A stretch of DNA of 55,505 bases from Dehalococcoidia bacterium (GTDB taxonomy: Bacteria; Chloroflexota; Dehalococcoidia; DSTF01; JACRBR01): contig JAJTXQ010000029.1 of assembly GCA_021462855.1 (NCBI GenBank), forward strand, positions 1-55,505, given 5' to 3'. Below, piece by piece: positions 41,347-49,175 of this stretch (positions within the stretch are counted from its first letter, which is position 1; every line of letters begins with the position of its first letter). A program made the translations under genes and the position numbers. The notes under the pieces were generated by a model. The model did no database searches, was not told the DNA's origin, and saw only the letters and a program-made list of their open reading frames with translations.

Positions 41347-41748
41347 CTACGCTGGCGCGGGCGGCACGCCGCGGATGGCGAGATTGAGCCGGAACGAGCC
41401 GTCCGTCAACATCCCCGACGCGTCGATGCCTCCATGGGTGCCCTCGTACTGGCCGCTGCCCCCATCGATCTCGAACACCAGGCGGAGCATATGGCCGCCG
41501 GCGCCGTCATCGGCCGACTCCTGCACGCTCGCGTTCGTAAGCGTCGCGAAGATCTCCGAGCCGTCCTCGCGCGCGAGCGTCAGGTCGCCCTCGCCGGCGA
41601 AGTCGCGCAGCCCGAGGTTCCACGCCACCGTGCCCGTAAGCGCCCAGGCGCCGTCCTCGCTCGACCCTTCGATCGCAACGGTCTGCGTGCCGTTGAGAAG
41701 CTCCTCGCGCTCGACGACATCGCCGCTGACCTGGAACAGGATGTCCAT
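41347..41748 (-). CDS. Hypothetical beta-barrel-like protein
   Basis: This 133-residue protein begins MDILFQVSGDVVEREELLNGT and consists of regular beta strands (WALTGTVAWNLGLRDFAGEGDLTL, GGHMLRLVFEIDGGSGQYEGTHGGIDASG). The GSGQYEGTHGG piece recalls small secreted or lipocalin-like barrel families, but I do not assign one. TATGGT (41755-41760) ends six bases before the ATG. The hexamer touches a perfect 30-base palindrome that closes etfA transcription. Confidence 0.6.
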   Translation of the reverse strand: MDILFQVSGDVVEREELLNGTQTVAIEGSSEDGAWALTGTVAWNLGLRDFAGEGDLTLAREDGSEIFATLTNASVQESADDGAGGHMLRLVFEIDGGSGQYEGTHGGIDASGMLTDGSFRLNLAIRGVPPAPA

Positions 41749-41759
41749 ACCGCAACCAT

Positions 41760-41789
41760 AGCGAAGGCGGGCCCGGGCCCGCCTTCGCT
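41760..41789. terminator. 30-base perfect palindrome downstream of etfA
   Basis: A GC-rich fully palindromic 30 bases (15-bp arms) sits 24 bases beyond the etfA stop on the minus strand. It can form a strong terminator hairpin for etfBA. Its far end shares the first base of the -10 hexamer for the 41748 gene. Confidence 0.75.
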
Positions 41790-41812
41790 CATCGTGTGTT
41801 CCCGCGTGCCGG

Positions 41813-42775
41813 TTAGCCCTCGGCCTTCACCTTCTTGATGGCCTCGACGAGCGCCGGCAATACCGTCGCGAAGTCGCCGACGATGCCGAAACGCGCGGCC
41901 TTGAAGATGTTCGCGTCGGCGTCCTTGTTGATCGCGACGATGTTCTTCGAGCCGGAGCAGCCCGCCATGTGCTGGCTCGCGCCGGAAATCGCGACGGCGA
42001 CGTACAGCGTCGGGCTCACGACCTTGCCGGTCAGCCCGACCTGCTCCGACACCGGCCGCCAGCCAAGGTCCGCCACTGCCCGCGACGCGCCGACCGCGCC
42101 GTTGAGCAGCTTCGCGAGCTCCTCGACCTTCGCGAACCCCTCCGGACCGCCGAGCCCGCGCCCGCCGGCGATGACGACGTCCGCGTCCTCGAGCCGCACG
42201 CCTTCCGACGTCGCCGCCGTGCGCGCCGTCACCTTCGTGCGTACGCCCGATGCGTCGAACGCCACCTTCTCGACCGCGCCGGCGCTGCCGCCCTCGACCG
42301 GATCTTGCGACTTCGGCCGCACGGTCGCGATCGCCGGCGTCGTGCTGAAGCCGTTGACCGCGCGCGCGTTGCCGCCGTATGCCGGCCGCGTCGTGTGCAG
42401 CCCGCCGTCCTTCATCTCGAGCGCGATCGTGTCCATCGCCACCGCGGTGCCGAGCTTGAAGGCGAGCGCCGGCGCGAGGTCGCGGCCGATGTTCGTCTGG
42501 CCCATCAGCACGATCGCCGGGTCCGCCTTCTGCGCGACGGCCGCCGCCGCCTGCGTATAGGCGTCGTTCGTGTACTGCGCGAGCGCCGGGTCGTCGACCA
42601 CGTACACCTTCTCCGCGCCTGTAATCTTGCCCGCCGCCGCCTCGACGCCCGAGCCGAGCAGCATCGCCGACACCGGACCGGCGCCCAGCCGCTGCGCCGC
42701 GCCGATCAGCTCCTTCGTCACCGTGACGATCTCCCCGCCTTCAGCCTCGGCGAGGATCAGTACTCCGTTTGGCAT
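41813..42775 (-). CDS. etfA: Electron transfer flavoprotein alpha subunit
   Basis: This 320-residue subunit carries the FAD-binding C-terminal domain: GGRGLGGPEGF, SRAVADLGWRPVSEQVGLTGKVVSPTLYVAVAISGASQHMAGCSGSKNIVAINKDADANIFKAARFGIVGD is canonical. With EtfB it moves electrons from acyl-CoA dehydrogenases to the quinone pool. The gene follows etfB by 34 bases. The two acyl-CoA dehydrogenases in this window are plausible donors. Confidence 0.95.
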   Translation of the reverse strand: MPNGVLILAEAEGGEIVTVTKELIGAAQRLGAGPVSAMLLGSGVEAAAGKITGAEKVYVVDDPALAQYTNDAYTQAAAAVAQKADPAIVLMGQTNIGRDLAPALAFKLGTAVAMDTIALEMKDGGLHTTRPAYGGNARAVNGFSTTPAIATVRPKSQDPVEGGSAGAVEKVAFDASGVRTKVTARTAATSEGVRLEDADVVIAGGRGLGGPEGFAKVEELAKLLNGAVGASRAVADLGWRPVSEQVGLTGKVVSPTLYVAVAISGASQHMAGCSGSKNIVAINKDADANIFKAARFGIVGDFATVLPALVEAIKKVKAEG

Positions 42776-42809
42776 GTGACTCTCCGTTCGTTCCGGCCGC
42801 CGCGGCGGA

Positions 42810-43604
42810 CTAGATCAGCTTCGCTTCCTTGAGCCGCCGCGCGAGCGCCATCGCCTGCTCTTCCGGCGTGTCGCCCTCCATCAGCTCGACCTTCGTGTCG
42901 ACGACCGGCACGTACAGCGCCTCGAGCGTCAGCTTCGGCGCGAGCGCGCCCGCGTCGAGGCCGACGTCAGCGGCCGCCCACGTGTTCATCGGCTTCTTCG
43001 TCGCCGCCATGATCTGCTGCAGCTTCGGGTAGCGCGGCTCGCCGAGCTCGTTCGACACGGTCACGACCGCGGGCAGCGGCGACTCCACCGTCTCGACGGC
43101 ATCCGGCAGCACGCGCTCGACCGTCACGTTGCCGCCGCTCACGGTCACCGACTTGGCGAACGTCACGACCGGCGCGCCGATGATCTCGGCGATGTACGTG
43201 CCGGTGACGCCGAGGTCCCAGTCCACCGCCTGCCGCCCGGTCAGCACCAGGTCGACGTCTCCGAGCTTCTTGATCGCCGCGGCGAGGACGTTCGCGGTGC
43301 CCAGGCTGTCGAGGTTGTTGAACACGTCATCGGTGAGCAGCGCGCCTTCGTCGGCGCCCATCGCGAGACCGTTCTTGATCGCGTCGCGCGCGGTCGCCGG
43401 GCCCAGGCTCATCACCGTCACCTTCGTCGAAGCGTCAGCGTCCTTGATGCGCATCGCCGCCTCGACGGCGATCGCGTCGAACTGGCTCACCACGGGTGCA
43501 ACGCCCGCCGGTGGCACCACCTTCTTCGCCCCCTCATCGACCTTGAAGCTCGATGGCGGGATGTCCCAGTCTGGTACCTGCTTCACGCAGACGACAATAT
43601 GCAA
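42810..43604 (-). CDS. etfB: Electron transfer flavoprotein beta subunit
   Basis: This 264-residue AMP-binding subunit begins with HIVVCVKQVPD and has LTGRQAVDWDLGVTGTYIAEIIGAP, AVVTVSNELGEPRYPKLQQIMAATKKPM, the beta-subunit recognition segment. The start is a TTG at 43604 with GGAGG nine bases upstream. It precedes etfA on the same strand and heads that operon; the 144-base gap upstream contains only short hairpins. Confidence 0.95.
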   Translation of the reverse strand: MHIVVCVKQVPDWDIPPSSFKVDEGAKKVVPPAGVAPVVSQFDAIAVEAAMRIKDADASTKVTVMSLGPATARDAIKNGLAMGADEGALLTDDVFNNLDSLGTANVLAAAIKKLGDVDLVLTGRQAVDWDLGVTGTYIAEIIGAPVVTFAKSVTVSGGNVTVERVLPDAVETVESPLPAVVTVSNELGEPRYPKLQQIMAATKKPMNTWAAADVGLDAGALAPKLTLEALYVPVVDTKVELMEGDTPEEQAMALARRLKEAKLI

Positions 43605-43748
43605 CTTCGTCCCTCCTCTGCTGGGCAGAATGTGCGATTACGTCCTGGGCCAGGGTGTTGCCAGCAGGCGCGAGGCGCAATCAGGCCCCCTGAGGCCGCA
43701 TAAAGGTACATAAGGCCCAATCTACGATCCAGACGGCCGAACGGCCCT

Positions 43749-44789
43749 TTATGCCGGCGCGCGGAGCCTCCGCACGACATCGCGCGCGGCTTCGATGAAC
43801 GCCGCGTCCGCCGACTCCGCGTACTCCCGCAGGCACGCCTCGGTGAACTTGATCGCGTGTTCGTCGCGCGCCGCGACCGCCTGTTCGACCAGGTCGGCGC
43901 GATCGAACGTCGCGGGCGCGATGTCGCCCGGCAATGGCGCCGCCGGCATGCGCGCGTACGCCGCATACACCGCAGCGCACGCCTGCCACGCGTATCGCAG
44001 CGCCCCGCGCGCGTCCTCCTCCGCGAAGTATGGCGCGAGCGTCCGCAGCGACGCCGGCGCGGTCACGGTGTGGATGAACGCGATCGCCGCGGTATCAGCG
44101 TTGGCGAGGTACTGCCGCACGAACGTCCGCGTGAGGCTGGCGATGAACGCGCCGGCATCCACTGTGTCATCGACGAGGTTGATCGCCGGCGCGAACGTCT
44201 CGGCCGGCACCCCGCCGACGACCTTGAAGATCAGCCCGCGGCGCGGCGCATCCGCCGGCATGCGCTGGACGCGCGCGATCGCGTCCGACGGCAGCAACGC
44301 GCCGCCCGCGCCCGGCGCCCCCGGCAGCGGCTGGTAGCGCGCCGCGAAGTAGGCCAGCCCCTCCGCCAGCTCGCGGACGCGCCCGCGTGTCTCGCCGCGT
44401 TCCAGCGAGCGCACGGCATGCGCGGTGCGCAGCACGCCGTGCGTCGCGCCGGCCATGATGCCCGGCATGAGCCGCGGCCCCCACGTCGCAACGGCATCGC
44501 GCCACGGGTGCACTTCGAGTTCGCGCGCAAAGAACGCGCTCCAGTCCGCCGCCCGCGCGATGTCGCCAAGCGCCTCGCGCCAGTTCGTCGGGTCGATCGG
44601 GTTGCGCGCGGACGGCGCATCGCCGAGCCGGTCGATGTACCACCGCGCCCAGCGCTCGACTTCCTCGCCGCGCCCGAGCGCGACGAGCGCCTCGGCCGCC
44701 ATCGGCCCGTGGTTCGAAAGCCCGGGGCCGAATTCTGGCCCGCGTGTCGCGAACCGCTCCAGCGCGCCGTCCAGAGCATCGTCGTGCAT
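43749..44789 (-). CDS. Questin oxidase-like protein (DUF4243)
   Basis: This 346-residue protein resembles the questin oxidase family of fungal Baeyer-Villiger monooxygenases such as GedK: LSNHGPMAAEALVALGRG near the N-terminus and a helix-rich body with FIHTVTAPASLRTLAPYF. Bacterial relatives exist but substrates are unknown. TAGACT (44796-44801) ends six bases before the ATG. No aromatic polyketide genes are in the window, so another substrate is likely. Confidence 0.72.
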   Translation of the reverse strand: MHDDALDGALERFATRGPEFGPGLSNHGPMAAEALVALGRGEEVERWARWYIDRLGDAPSARNPIDPTNWREALGDIARAADWSAFFARELEVHPWRDAVATWGPRLMPGIMAGATHGVLRTAHAVRSLERGETRGRVRELAEGLAYFAARYQPLPGAPGAGGALLPSDAIARVQRMPADAPRRGLIFKVVGGVPAETFAPAINLVDDTVDAGAFIASLTRTFVRQYLANADTAAIAFIHTVTAPASLRTLAPYFAEEDARGALRYAWQACAAVYAAYARMPAAPLPGDIAPATFDRADLVEQAVAARDEHAIKFTEACLREYAESADAAFIEAARDVVRRLRAPA

Positions 44790-44826
44790 GCACAGAGTCT
44801 ATCGCCCCGGCCCGACGGCCGGCGTG

Positions 44827-45951
44827 TCAAGCGGGCATCATGTTCAGCGCATCGATCAGCTGGCGGATGCGCCCGAAGTTGTGCGTCGCGTGCCAGGCAA
44901 TGCGCTCGGCATCGAGCGAGTCGTTGTCCGTGCGCTCGGCCGGCGTCGCCTGGATCCGCTCTATCCGCCCGCGCGCGATCACGTCGGCGAAGTTGCGGTT
45001 CAGCGTCGCGAGTTGCTCCTTGCCGGGCGCGCGACGCAACCGCAGCACCAGCCGCTCGCCGACGTAGCGCGCCGACTGGTAGTTCGCGTAGAACCGCTCG
45101 ATGATCTGCACCGCGTCCGCGGCATCGCTCGCCTGCTCGAACAGCGACAAGTCCTCCGGCGAACAGAGCCCGCGTTCGATCAGGTGCTCGCGTACGAAGA
45201 CGAGCCAGTCATCCCAGTACGTGTTGCCCGGCGGCGCAAGCAGCACGACGGGCCGGAGCGATGTCTTGCCCGTCTGCATCAGCGTCAGCAGCTCGAACGC
45301 CTCGTCGAGCGTGCCATAGCCGCCCGGCAGCAGCACGAAGGCATCGGACTCCTTCATGTACATGATCTTGCGGGTGAAGAAGTACTTGAAGTCGATGAGC
45401 TTCGGGTCGCCGGCGATGAACCCGTTCGCGCCCTGCTCCATCGGCAGCTTGATGCCGACGCCAAAGCTCTCCGACGCCCCGGCGCCCTCGTGCCCCGCGG
45501 CCATGACACCCGGTCCCGCGCCGGTGATCACCATCCACCCGCGTGCGACGATCGCCGCCGCGAAGTCGCGTGAGATCGCGTAGTCGGGGTCATCGACCGG
45601 TGTGCGCGCGGACCCGAACATGCTCACCTTCCGCCGCCCGCGATACGGCGCGAAGATGCGGAACGCGCGCCCCAGCTCCCGCATCGACCGCGCGACGAGC
45701 TTCATCTCCGCGCGGTTGGCCGTGCGCGACGTGCGGAACATGGTCTCGACCGCCTGCGCGAGCAGGTCGGCATCCGCCACGTTCACCGACGCGACGAGCT
45801 CTGCGATCTTCACATCGAGCGTGCGGTCGCCGGAGCCGGTGCGCCGGCGCATGCGCTGCCGCGTCGGGCTGGTGCGCTGCGACAGCGGCTCCAGCGGCTC
45901 GACCGGCGTCACCGCATCGATGTTCTCCTGCCGCCGGTTGATGTTCTCCAT
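44827..45951 (-). CDS. LOG-family Rossmann-fold protein with N-terminal extension
   Basis: This 374-residue protein belongs to the TIGR00730/LOG family of nucleotide-ribose phosphoribohydrolases. The core (from about 107) has FGSARTP, ITGAGPGVMAAGHEGA and the signature LPGGYGTLDEAFE (208-220). About 105 residues precede the core, basic at first and then helical, which is longer than minimal LOG proteins. Typical bacterial members hydrolyse AMP or are pyrimidine/purine 5'-nucleotide nucleosidases. GATGAT lies six bases before the ATG. Confidence 0.88.
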   Translation of the reverse strand: MENINRRQENIDAVTPVEPLEPLSQRTSPTRQRMRRRTGSGDRTLDVKIAELVASVNVADADLLAQAVETMFRTSRTANRAEMKLVARSMRELGRAFRIFAPYRGRRKVSMFGSARTPVDDPDYAISRDFAAAIVARGWMVITGAGPGVMAAGHEGAGASESFGVGIKLPMEQGANGFIAGDPKLIDFKYFFTRKIMYMKESDAFVLLPGGYGTLDEAFELLTLMQTGKTSLRPVVLLAPPGNTYWDDWLVFVREHLIERGLCSPEDLSLFEQASDAADAVQIIERFYANYQSARYVGERLVLRLRRAPGKEQLATLNRNFADVIARGRIERIQATPAERTDNDSLDAERIAWHATHNFGRIRQLIDALNMMPA

Positions 45952-46025
45952 GGGGGAATCATCGGCGCTGCGCCCCCTCGCGGCAACCGATGACGCGCCA
46001 GTTCATGCCGCTGGCGCGCATCCGC

Positions 46026-46031
46026 TATCCT
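46026..46031 (+). promoter_or_regulatory. -10 box before tRNA-Arg
   Basis: TATCCT (46026-46031) ends eight bases before the mature tRNA start. A weak -35 (TTCATG at 46002) is 18 bases upstream. Confidence 0.4.
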
Positions 46032-46039
46032 GAAGCAGC

Positions 46040-46114
46040 GCCCCCGTAGCTCAGAGGATAGAGCAGAGGTTTCCTAAACCTTGTGCGCAGGTTCGAGTCC
46101 TGCCGGGGGTACCA
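46040..46114 (+). tRNA. tRNA-Arg (anticodon CCU)
   Basis: A full cloverleaf folds here: acceptor stem GCCCCCG with CGGGGGT (one G-U), D stem GCTC/GAGC, anticodon stem GAGGT/ACCTT with loop TTCCTAA, and T arm GCAGG-TTCGAGT-CCTGC. The loop places CCT at the anticodon, so it reads AGG (Arg), a rare codon in such a GC-rich genome. The 3' CCA is encoded in DNA. Confidence 0.95.
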
Positions 46115-46209
46115 CGCTCCTGCGCCCCGGCCGGTGCGGCGACGCGCTTCGCGATGTACGCTGCCGGTAGCGCCGCGCCTCCGCACTCGCGCGGCCCGCA
46201 GGAGGCGAC

Positions 46210-46725
46210 ATGCTCACATCGATCCGCACCATCCGCCGCCGGGCGCTGCTCGCTACGGCCGCGCTCGCGGCCCTGGCGCTGTTCGCCGCATCGTGCGAAC
46301 TCGTCGGCGAAGGCGACCTGCACATCTCCAACGATCTCAGCGGGCTCGGCGCCGACAACACCATCCTGCGCGCCTACGAAGCCGACACCGGCGAGCCTGT
46401 GCCGCCCGCCGGCTACCTCAGCCTGTTCGTCCGCGGCGACGACTTCGGCACACCGCCGTCCTACGGCATGGACGGCTACCTCTTCCTCGTCGCGACCGAC
46501 GACGCATGTCCCGAGTCGGAGGGCGCGCCCGAGTCGTTCGAGCTGGCCGATGTCGATATCCACGGCATCGTCACCGTGATCGATGGCAGCGTGAACCAGT
46601 TCGTCTTTGTCCCGGACAACAGCGCGACGAAGAAGGACCAGTGGGCGCTGATCGCGCCGGTCGAGCTCGATGGCTTCCCGGACGAGCACCTGGCGTACCG
46701 CTGCGGCACCGTCACCTGGAGCTGA
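46210..46725 (+). CDS. Lipoprotein of unknown function
   Basis: This 171-residue protein has a basic N-terminus, a hydrophobic signal and a lipobox FAASC (Cys29). The mature part is a small acidic beta-rich domain with no family that I recognise. GCAGGAGGCGAC precedes ATG 46210. It lies directly downstream of the tRNA gene and upstream of another exported or membrane protein. Function cannot be inferred. Confidence 0.75.
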   Translation: MLTSIRTIRRRALLATAALAALALFAASCELVGEGDLHISNDLSGLGADNTILRAYEADTGEPVPPAGYLSLFVRGDDFGTPPSYGMDGYLFLVATDDACPESEGAPESFELADVDIHGIVTVIDGSVNQFVFVPDNSATKKDQWALIAPVELDGFPDEHLAYRCGTVTWS

Positions 46726-46933
46726 GCGCAGCGCGCGCGATACACACGCACGCCCTGCGGTCAAGCCCTTGACAGCGACAAGTGATCTGCGCGTCAATCA
46801 CATGCATCGCGCAGGCCCGGCCGTTGTCACCGTCGCCGCGCGATGAACGATGTAAAGCCAGTCCGCGCGATCCCTGCTCGCACTCTGCTAGCATCGGATC
46901 GGTACAGAGGGCATGCACGTCAGGGATGACGCA

Positions 46934-47863
46934 ATGGCAATCGAATCGGCGGGCGCGCGCCCGCGGACGCTTCCCAACATCTTCCGCAAGGTCTCGGGCC
47001 GGGCGACGGCCGACAGCGACGCCGGCGAGCGCGGCGCGGCGCGCGACGCAGCGCACGCTCCCGGTGCCGAAGCGCCGCGCGAGCCAGCGGCCTACTTCCC
47101 GGCGCACGTCGTTTTCATCTCGGGCGCCAATGCCGGCGAGCGCGCGGCGATCGGCGACGCGCCGCTGATCCTGGGCGCGCGCGGCAAGCGCAACGGCCGC
47201 GCGCGCGTGACACGCGCCGCCGGCGCCTTCGTCCTGCGCCAGCTCGATGCGGGCGCCGTCGCGTCGGTGAACGGCGAGCCGGTCGGCGACCGCGCGGTCC
47301 TCCTCGCGCCCGGCGACGTGATCGTGGTGGATGGTGAAACGATGCGATTCGAGAACGCCGCGGCGACCGCACGCGTCCCGCGCCGCACGCAGCCGCGCGG
47401 CGGCATGGTGCGGCGCGCCATGCCCGGCATGGCGGCAGCGCTCGGCATCGTCGCCGTCGCGTTCGCGGCGGCTGGCGGCTACCTGTTCGTCGATCGCGGC
47501 AATCCGGCCACGCCGGGGGCGCGCGAAGCCGCGATATCCGCGACGTCGCTCGAACCGCAGATCGTCGCCATCCGCTCCGGGACCGGACGCGCAAGCGTCG
47601 AAGCCGGCGCCGCCGCGTTTGAGCTGCGCGTCACCGTGACGGCGGCCGACGGCGTTACCTGGTTCTGGTGCTTCGATGACGACCCCTCGCTCGGCGATGG
47701 CGGCGGCCGCTTCTGCCGCGCCCGCATCCCCGCCGACGGTGCGACGACGATCGCAGCGCACGACGTCCGCATCGCGCCGCCGGCCGACGGCTCCGCGTTC
47801 GTGGACCTCTATTGCAGCGGCGACTGTACGTGGCAGGTCGAGACGGAAGCTGCGCGACCGTAG
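46934..47863 (+). CDS. Membrane protein with degenerate FHA-like domain
   Basis: This 309-residue protein has an N-terminal low-complexity segment (1-55), an FHA-like beta domain (about 58-135: VVFISGANAGERAAIGDAPLILGARG then SVNGEPVGDRAVLLAPGDVIVVDGETMRFE), one membrane helix (about 158-178), and an extracytoplasmic domain with four Cys (WFWCFDDD, FCRARI, YCSGDCTW). The usual phosphothreonine-binding Arg and Ser-x-x-His are missing, so ligand binding may be lost. ATG 46934 is preferred over 46913. A TTGACA (46769) upstream lacks a good -10. Confidence 0.65.
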   Translation: MAIESAGARPRTLPNIFRKVSGRATADSDAGERGAARDAAHAPGAEAPREPAAYFPAHVVFISGANAGERAAIGDAPLILGARGKRNGRARVTRAAGAFVLRQLDAGAVASVNGEPVGDRAVLLAPGDVIVVDGETMRFENAAATARVPRRTQPRGGMVRRAMPGMAAALGIVAVAFAAAGGYLFVDRGNPATPGAREAAISATSLEPQIVAIRSGTGRASVEAGAAAFELRVTVTAADGVTWFWCFDDDPSLGDGGGRFCRARIPADGATTIAAHDVRIAPPADGSAFVDLYCSGDCTWQVETEAARP

Positions 47864-47896
47864 GCAATCCGCTCCGGTTGCAGATGGGCTGCAGCG

Positions 47897-48994
47897 TCAG
47901 CCCGTGAACCCGAGCCGCTCGGCGACGCGCATGGCGAAGAGGTCGGTCATCCCGGCGATGTAGTCGGCGACGCGGCGCGCCAGCGCATCCTCCGCACGGG
48001 TGTACTCCGACGCCGCCACCTCGTCGGGATGCGCCAGGTAGTGACGCCAGAGGAACTCGATGACCCGGCGCGCGCGGTCAGCTTCCGCGAGGCGCTCCTC
48101 CCACAAGTACACGCGGTCGAACATGAAGTCACGCAGCGCGTCGGCCGCCGCCGCGACGCCCGCGCTCATCTCGATCGTCGCGCCTGGCGGTAGCACGCCG
48201 TCGGCGCGCCCGGCCCGTGCCGCATCCCACGAGGCGTCGACGACATCGCTCACGAGCGTGTCGATGCGCGCCGCGTGCGTCTCGCCGAGCGCCGCGGTCG
48301 CCGCTCGCGGCAGGTCCTCCGGCCGCAGCACGCCCGCGCGCACCGCATCCGCGATGTCGTGGTTGATGTAGGCGACGAAGTCCGACAGCCGGACGATCTG
48401 CCCCTCGAGCGTCGACGCCAGCGGGTCGCCCCACTCGCCGGCCGACCAGTACCGCTCCGACAACTCCTCGAAGATCCCCGAGCGCGGCTTGGAGTGCTTA
48501 AGGATGCCCTCGCGCACCTCCCACGTCAGGTTCAGGCCTTCACCGCCCGCTTCGAGCAGGTCGATGATGCGCACGCTCTGCTCGTTGTGGCGAAAGCCGT
48601 CAGGGAGCAACGCGCCGAGCGCCTGTTCGCCGGCGTGCCCGAACGGCGTGTGGCCCAGGTCGTGGCCGAGCGCGATCGCCTCCGTAAGGTCCTCGTTCAG
48701 GTCGAGTCCGCGCGCGATCGTGCGCGCGATCTGCGCGACCTCCAGCGTATGCGTGAGCCGCGTGACGAAGTGGTCGCCCGTCGGCGCGATGAACACCTGC
48801 GTCTTGTGCTTCAGCCGCCGGAACGCCTTGCAGTGGATGATCCGGTCGCGGTCGCGCTGGTACTCCGTGCGCATGTCCGACGGCGGCTCGTCGCGCTGGC
48901 GCCCGCGCGACGCCGCGCTGCGCATCGCCGCCGGCGCAAGCTGCGCCTCCCGCGCTTCGAGGCGGCGCCGCACGCCCTCGTGTGGTCTGCCCAT
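47897..48994 (-). CDS. dGTPase-like HD-domain triphosphohydrolase
   Basis: This 365-residue protein has HCKAFRRLKHKTQVFI, RLTHTLEVAQIARTIARGLDL and IALGHDLGHTPFGHAGEQAL, the HD metal motif and its flanks as in deoxyguanosine triphosphate triphosphohydrolases. It would control dNTP pools or phage DNA synthesis. ATG 48994 sits six bases after TACAAT (49001-49006 on the minus strand), the most consensus-like of the leaderless -10 boxes in this window. It is divergent from the nitronate monooxygenase gene. Confidence 0.9.
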   Translation of the reverse strand: MGRPHEGVRRRLEAREAQLAPAAMRSAASRGRQRDEPPSDMRTEYQRDRDRIIHCKAFRRLKHKTQVFIAPTGDHFVTRLTHTLEVAQIARTIARGLDLNEDLTEAIALGHDLGHTPFGHAGEQALGALLPDGFRHNEQSVRIIDLLEAGGEGLNLTWEVREGILKHSKPRSGIFEELSERYWSAGEWGDPLASTLEGQIVRLSDFVAYINHDIADAVRAGVLRPEDLPRAATAALGETHAARIDTLVSDVVDASWDAARAGRADGVLPPGATIEMSAGVAAAADALRDFMFDRVYLWEERLAEADRARRVIEFLWRHYLAHPDEVAASEYTRAEDALARRVADYIAGMTDLFAMRVAERLGFTG

Positions 48995-49104
48995 GCGGCG
49001 ATTGTACGCGCGGCAGCGTGTTGCGTGCGAACCGGCGCGAACGTCATGCGGACGGTGCGACGCGACTGCGGGACCGGCGCACGGCCGTCCTTCTCCCACG
49101 TGTC

Positions 49105-49133
49105 TTGATCGCACTCTGACCCACTCCTACACT
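49105..49133 (+). promoter_or_regulatory. Promoter of the nitronate monooxygenase/CoA-transferase operon
   Basis: TTGATC (49105-49110) and TACACT (49128-49133) are 17 bases apart. The start site is expected near 49140, leaving a short leader with AAGGAG at 49164-49169. Confidence 0.6.
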
Positions 49134-49175
49134 GGCCTCACCGTTACGTCAGGTGCCGCCATGAAGGAGCGCGCC

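Noticed and set aside
46769-46797. Promoter with TTGACA upstream of the FHA-like gene
   Set aside because: The -35 is perfect but no acceptable -10 lies 16-18 bases downstream, so I do not list it as a feature.
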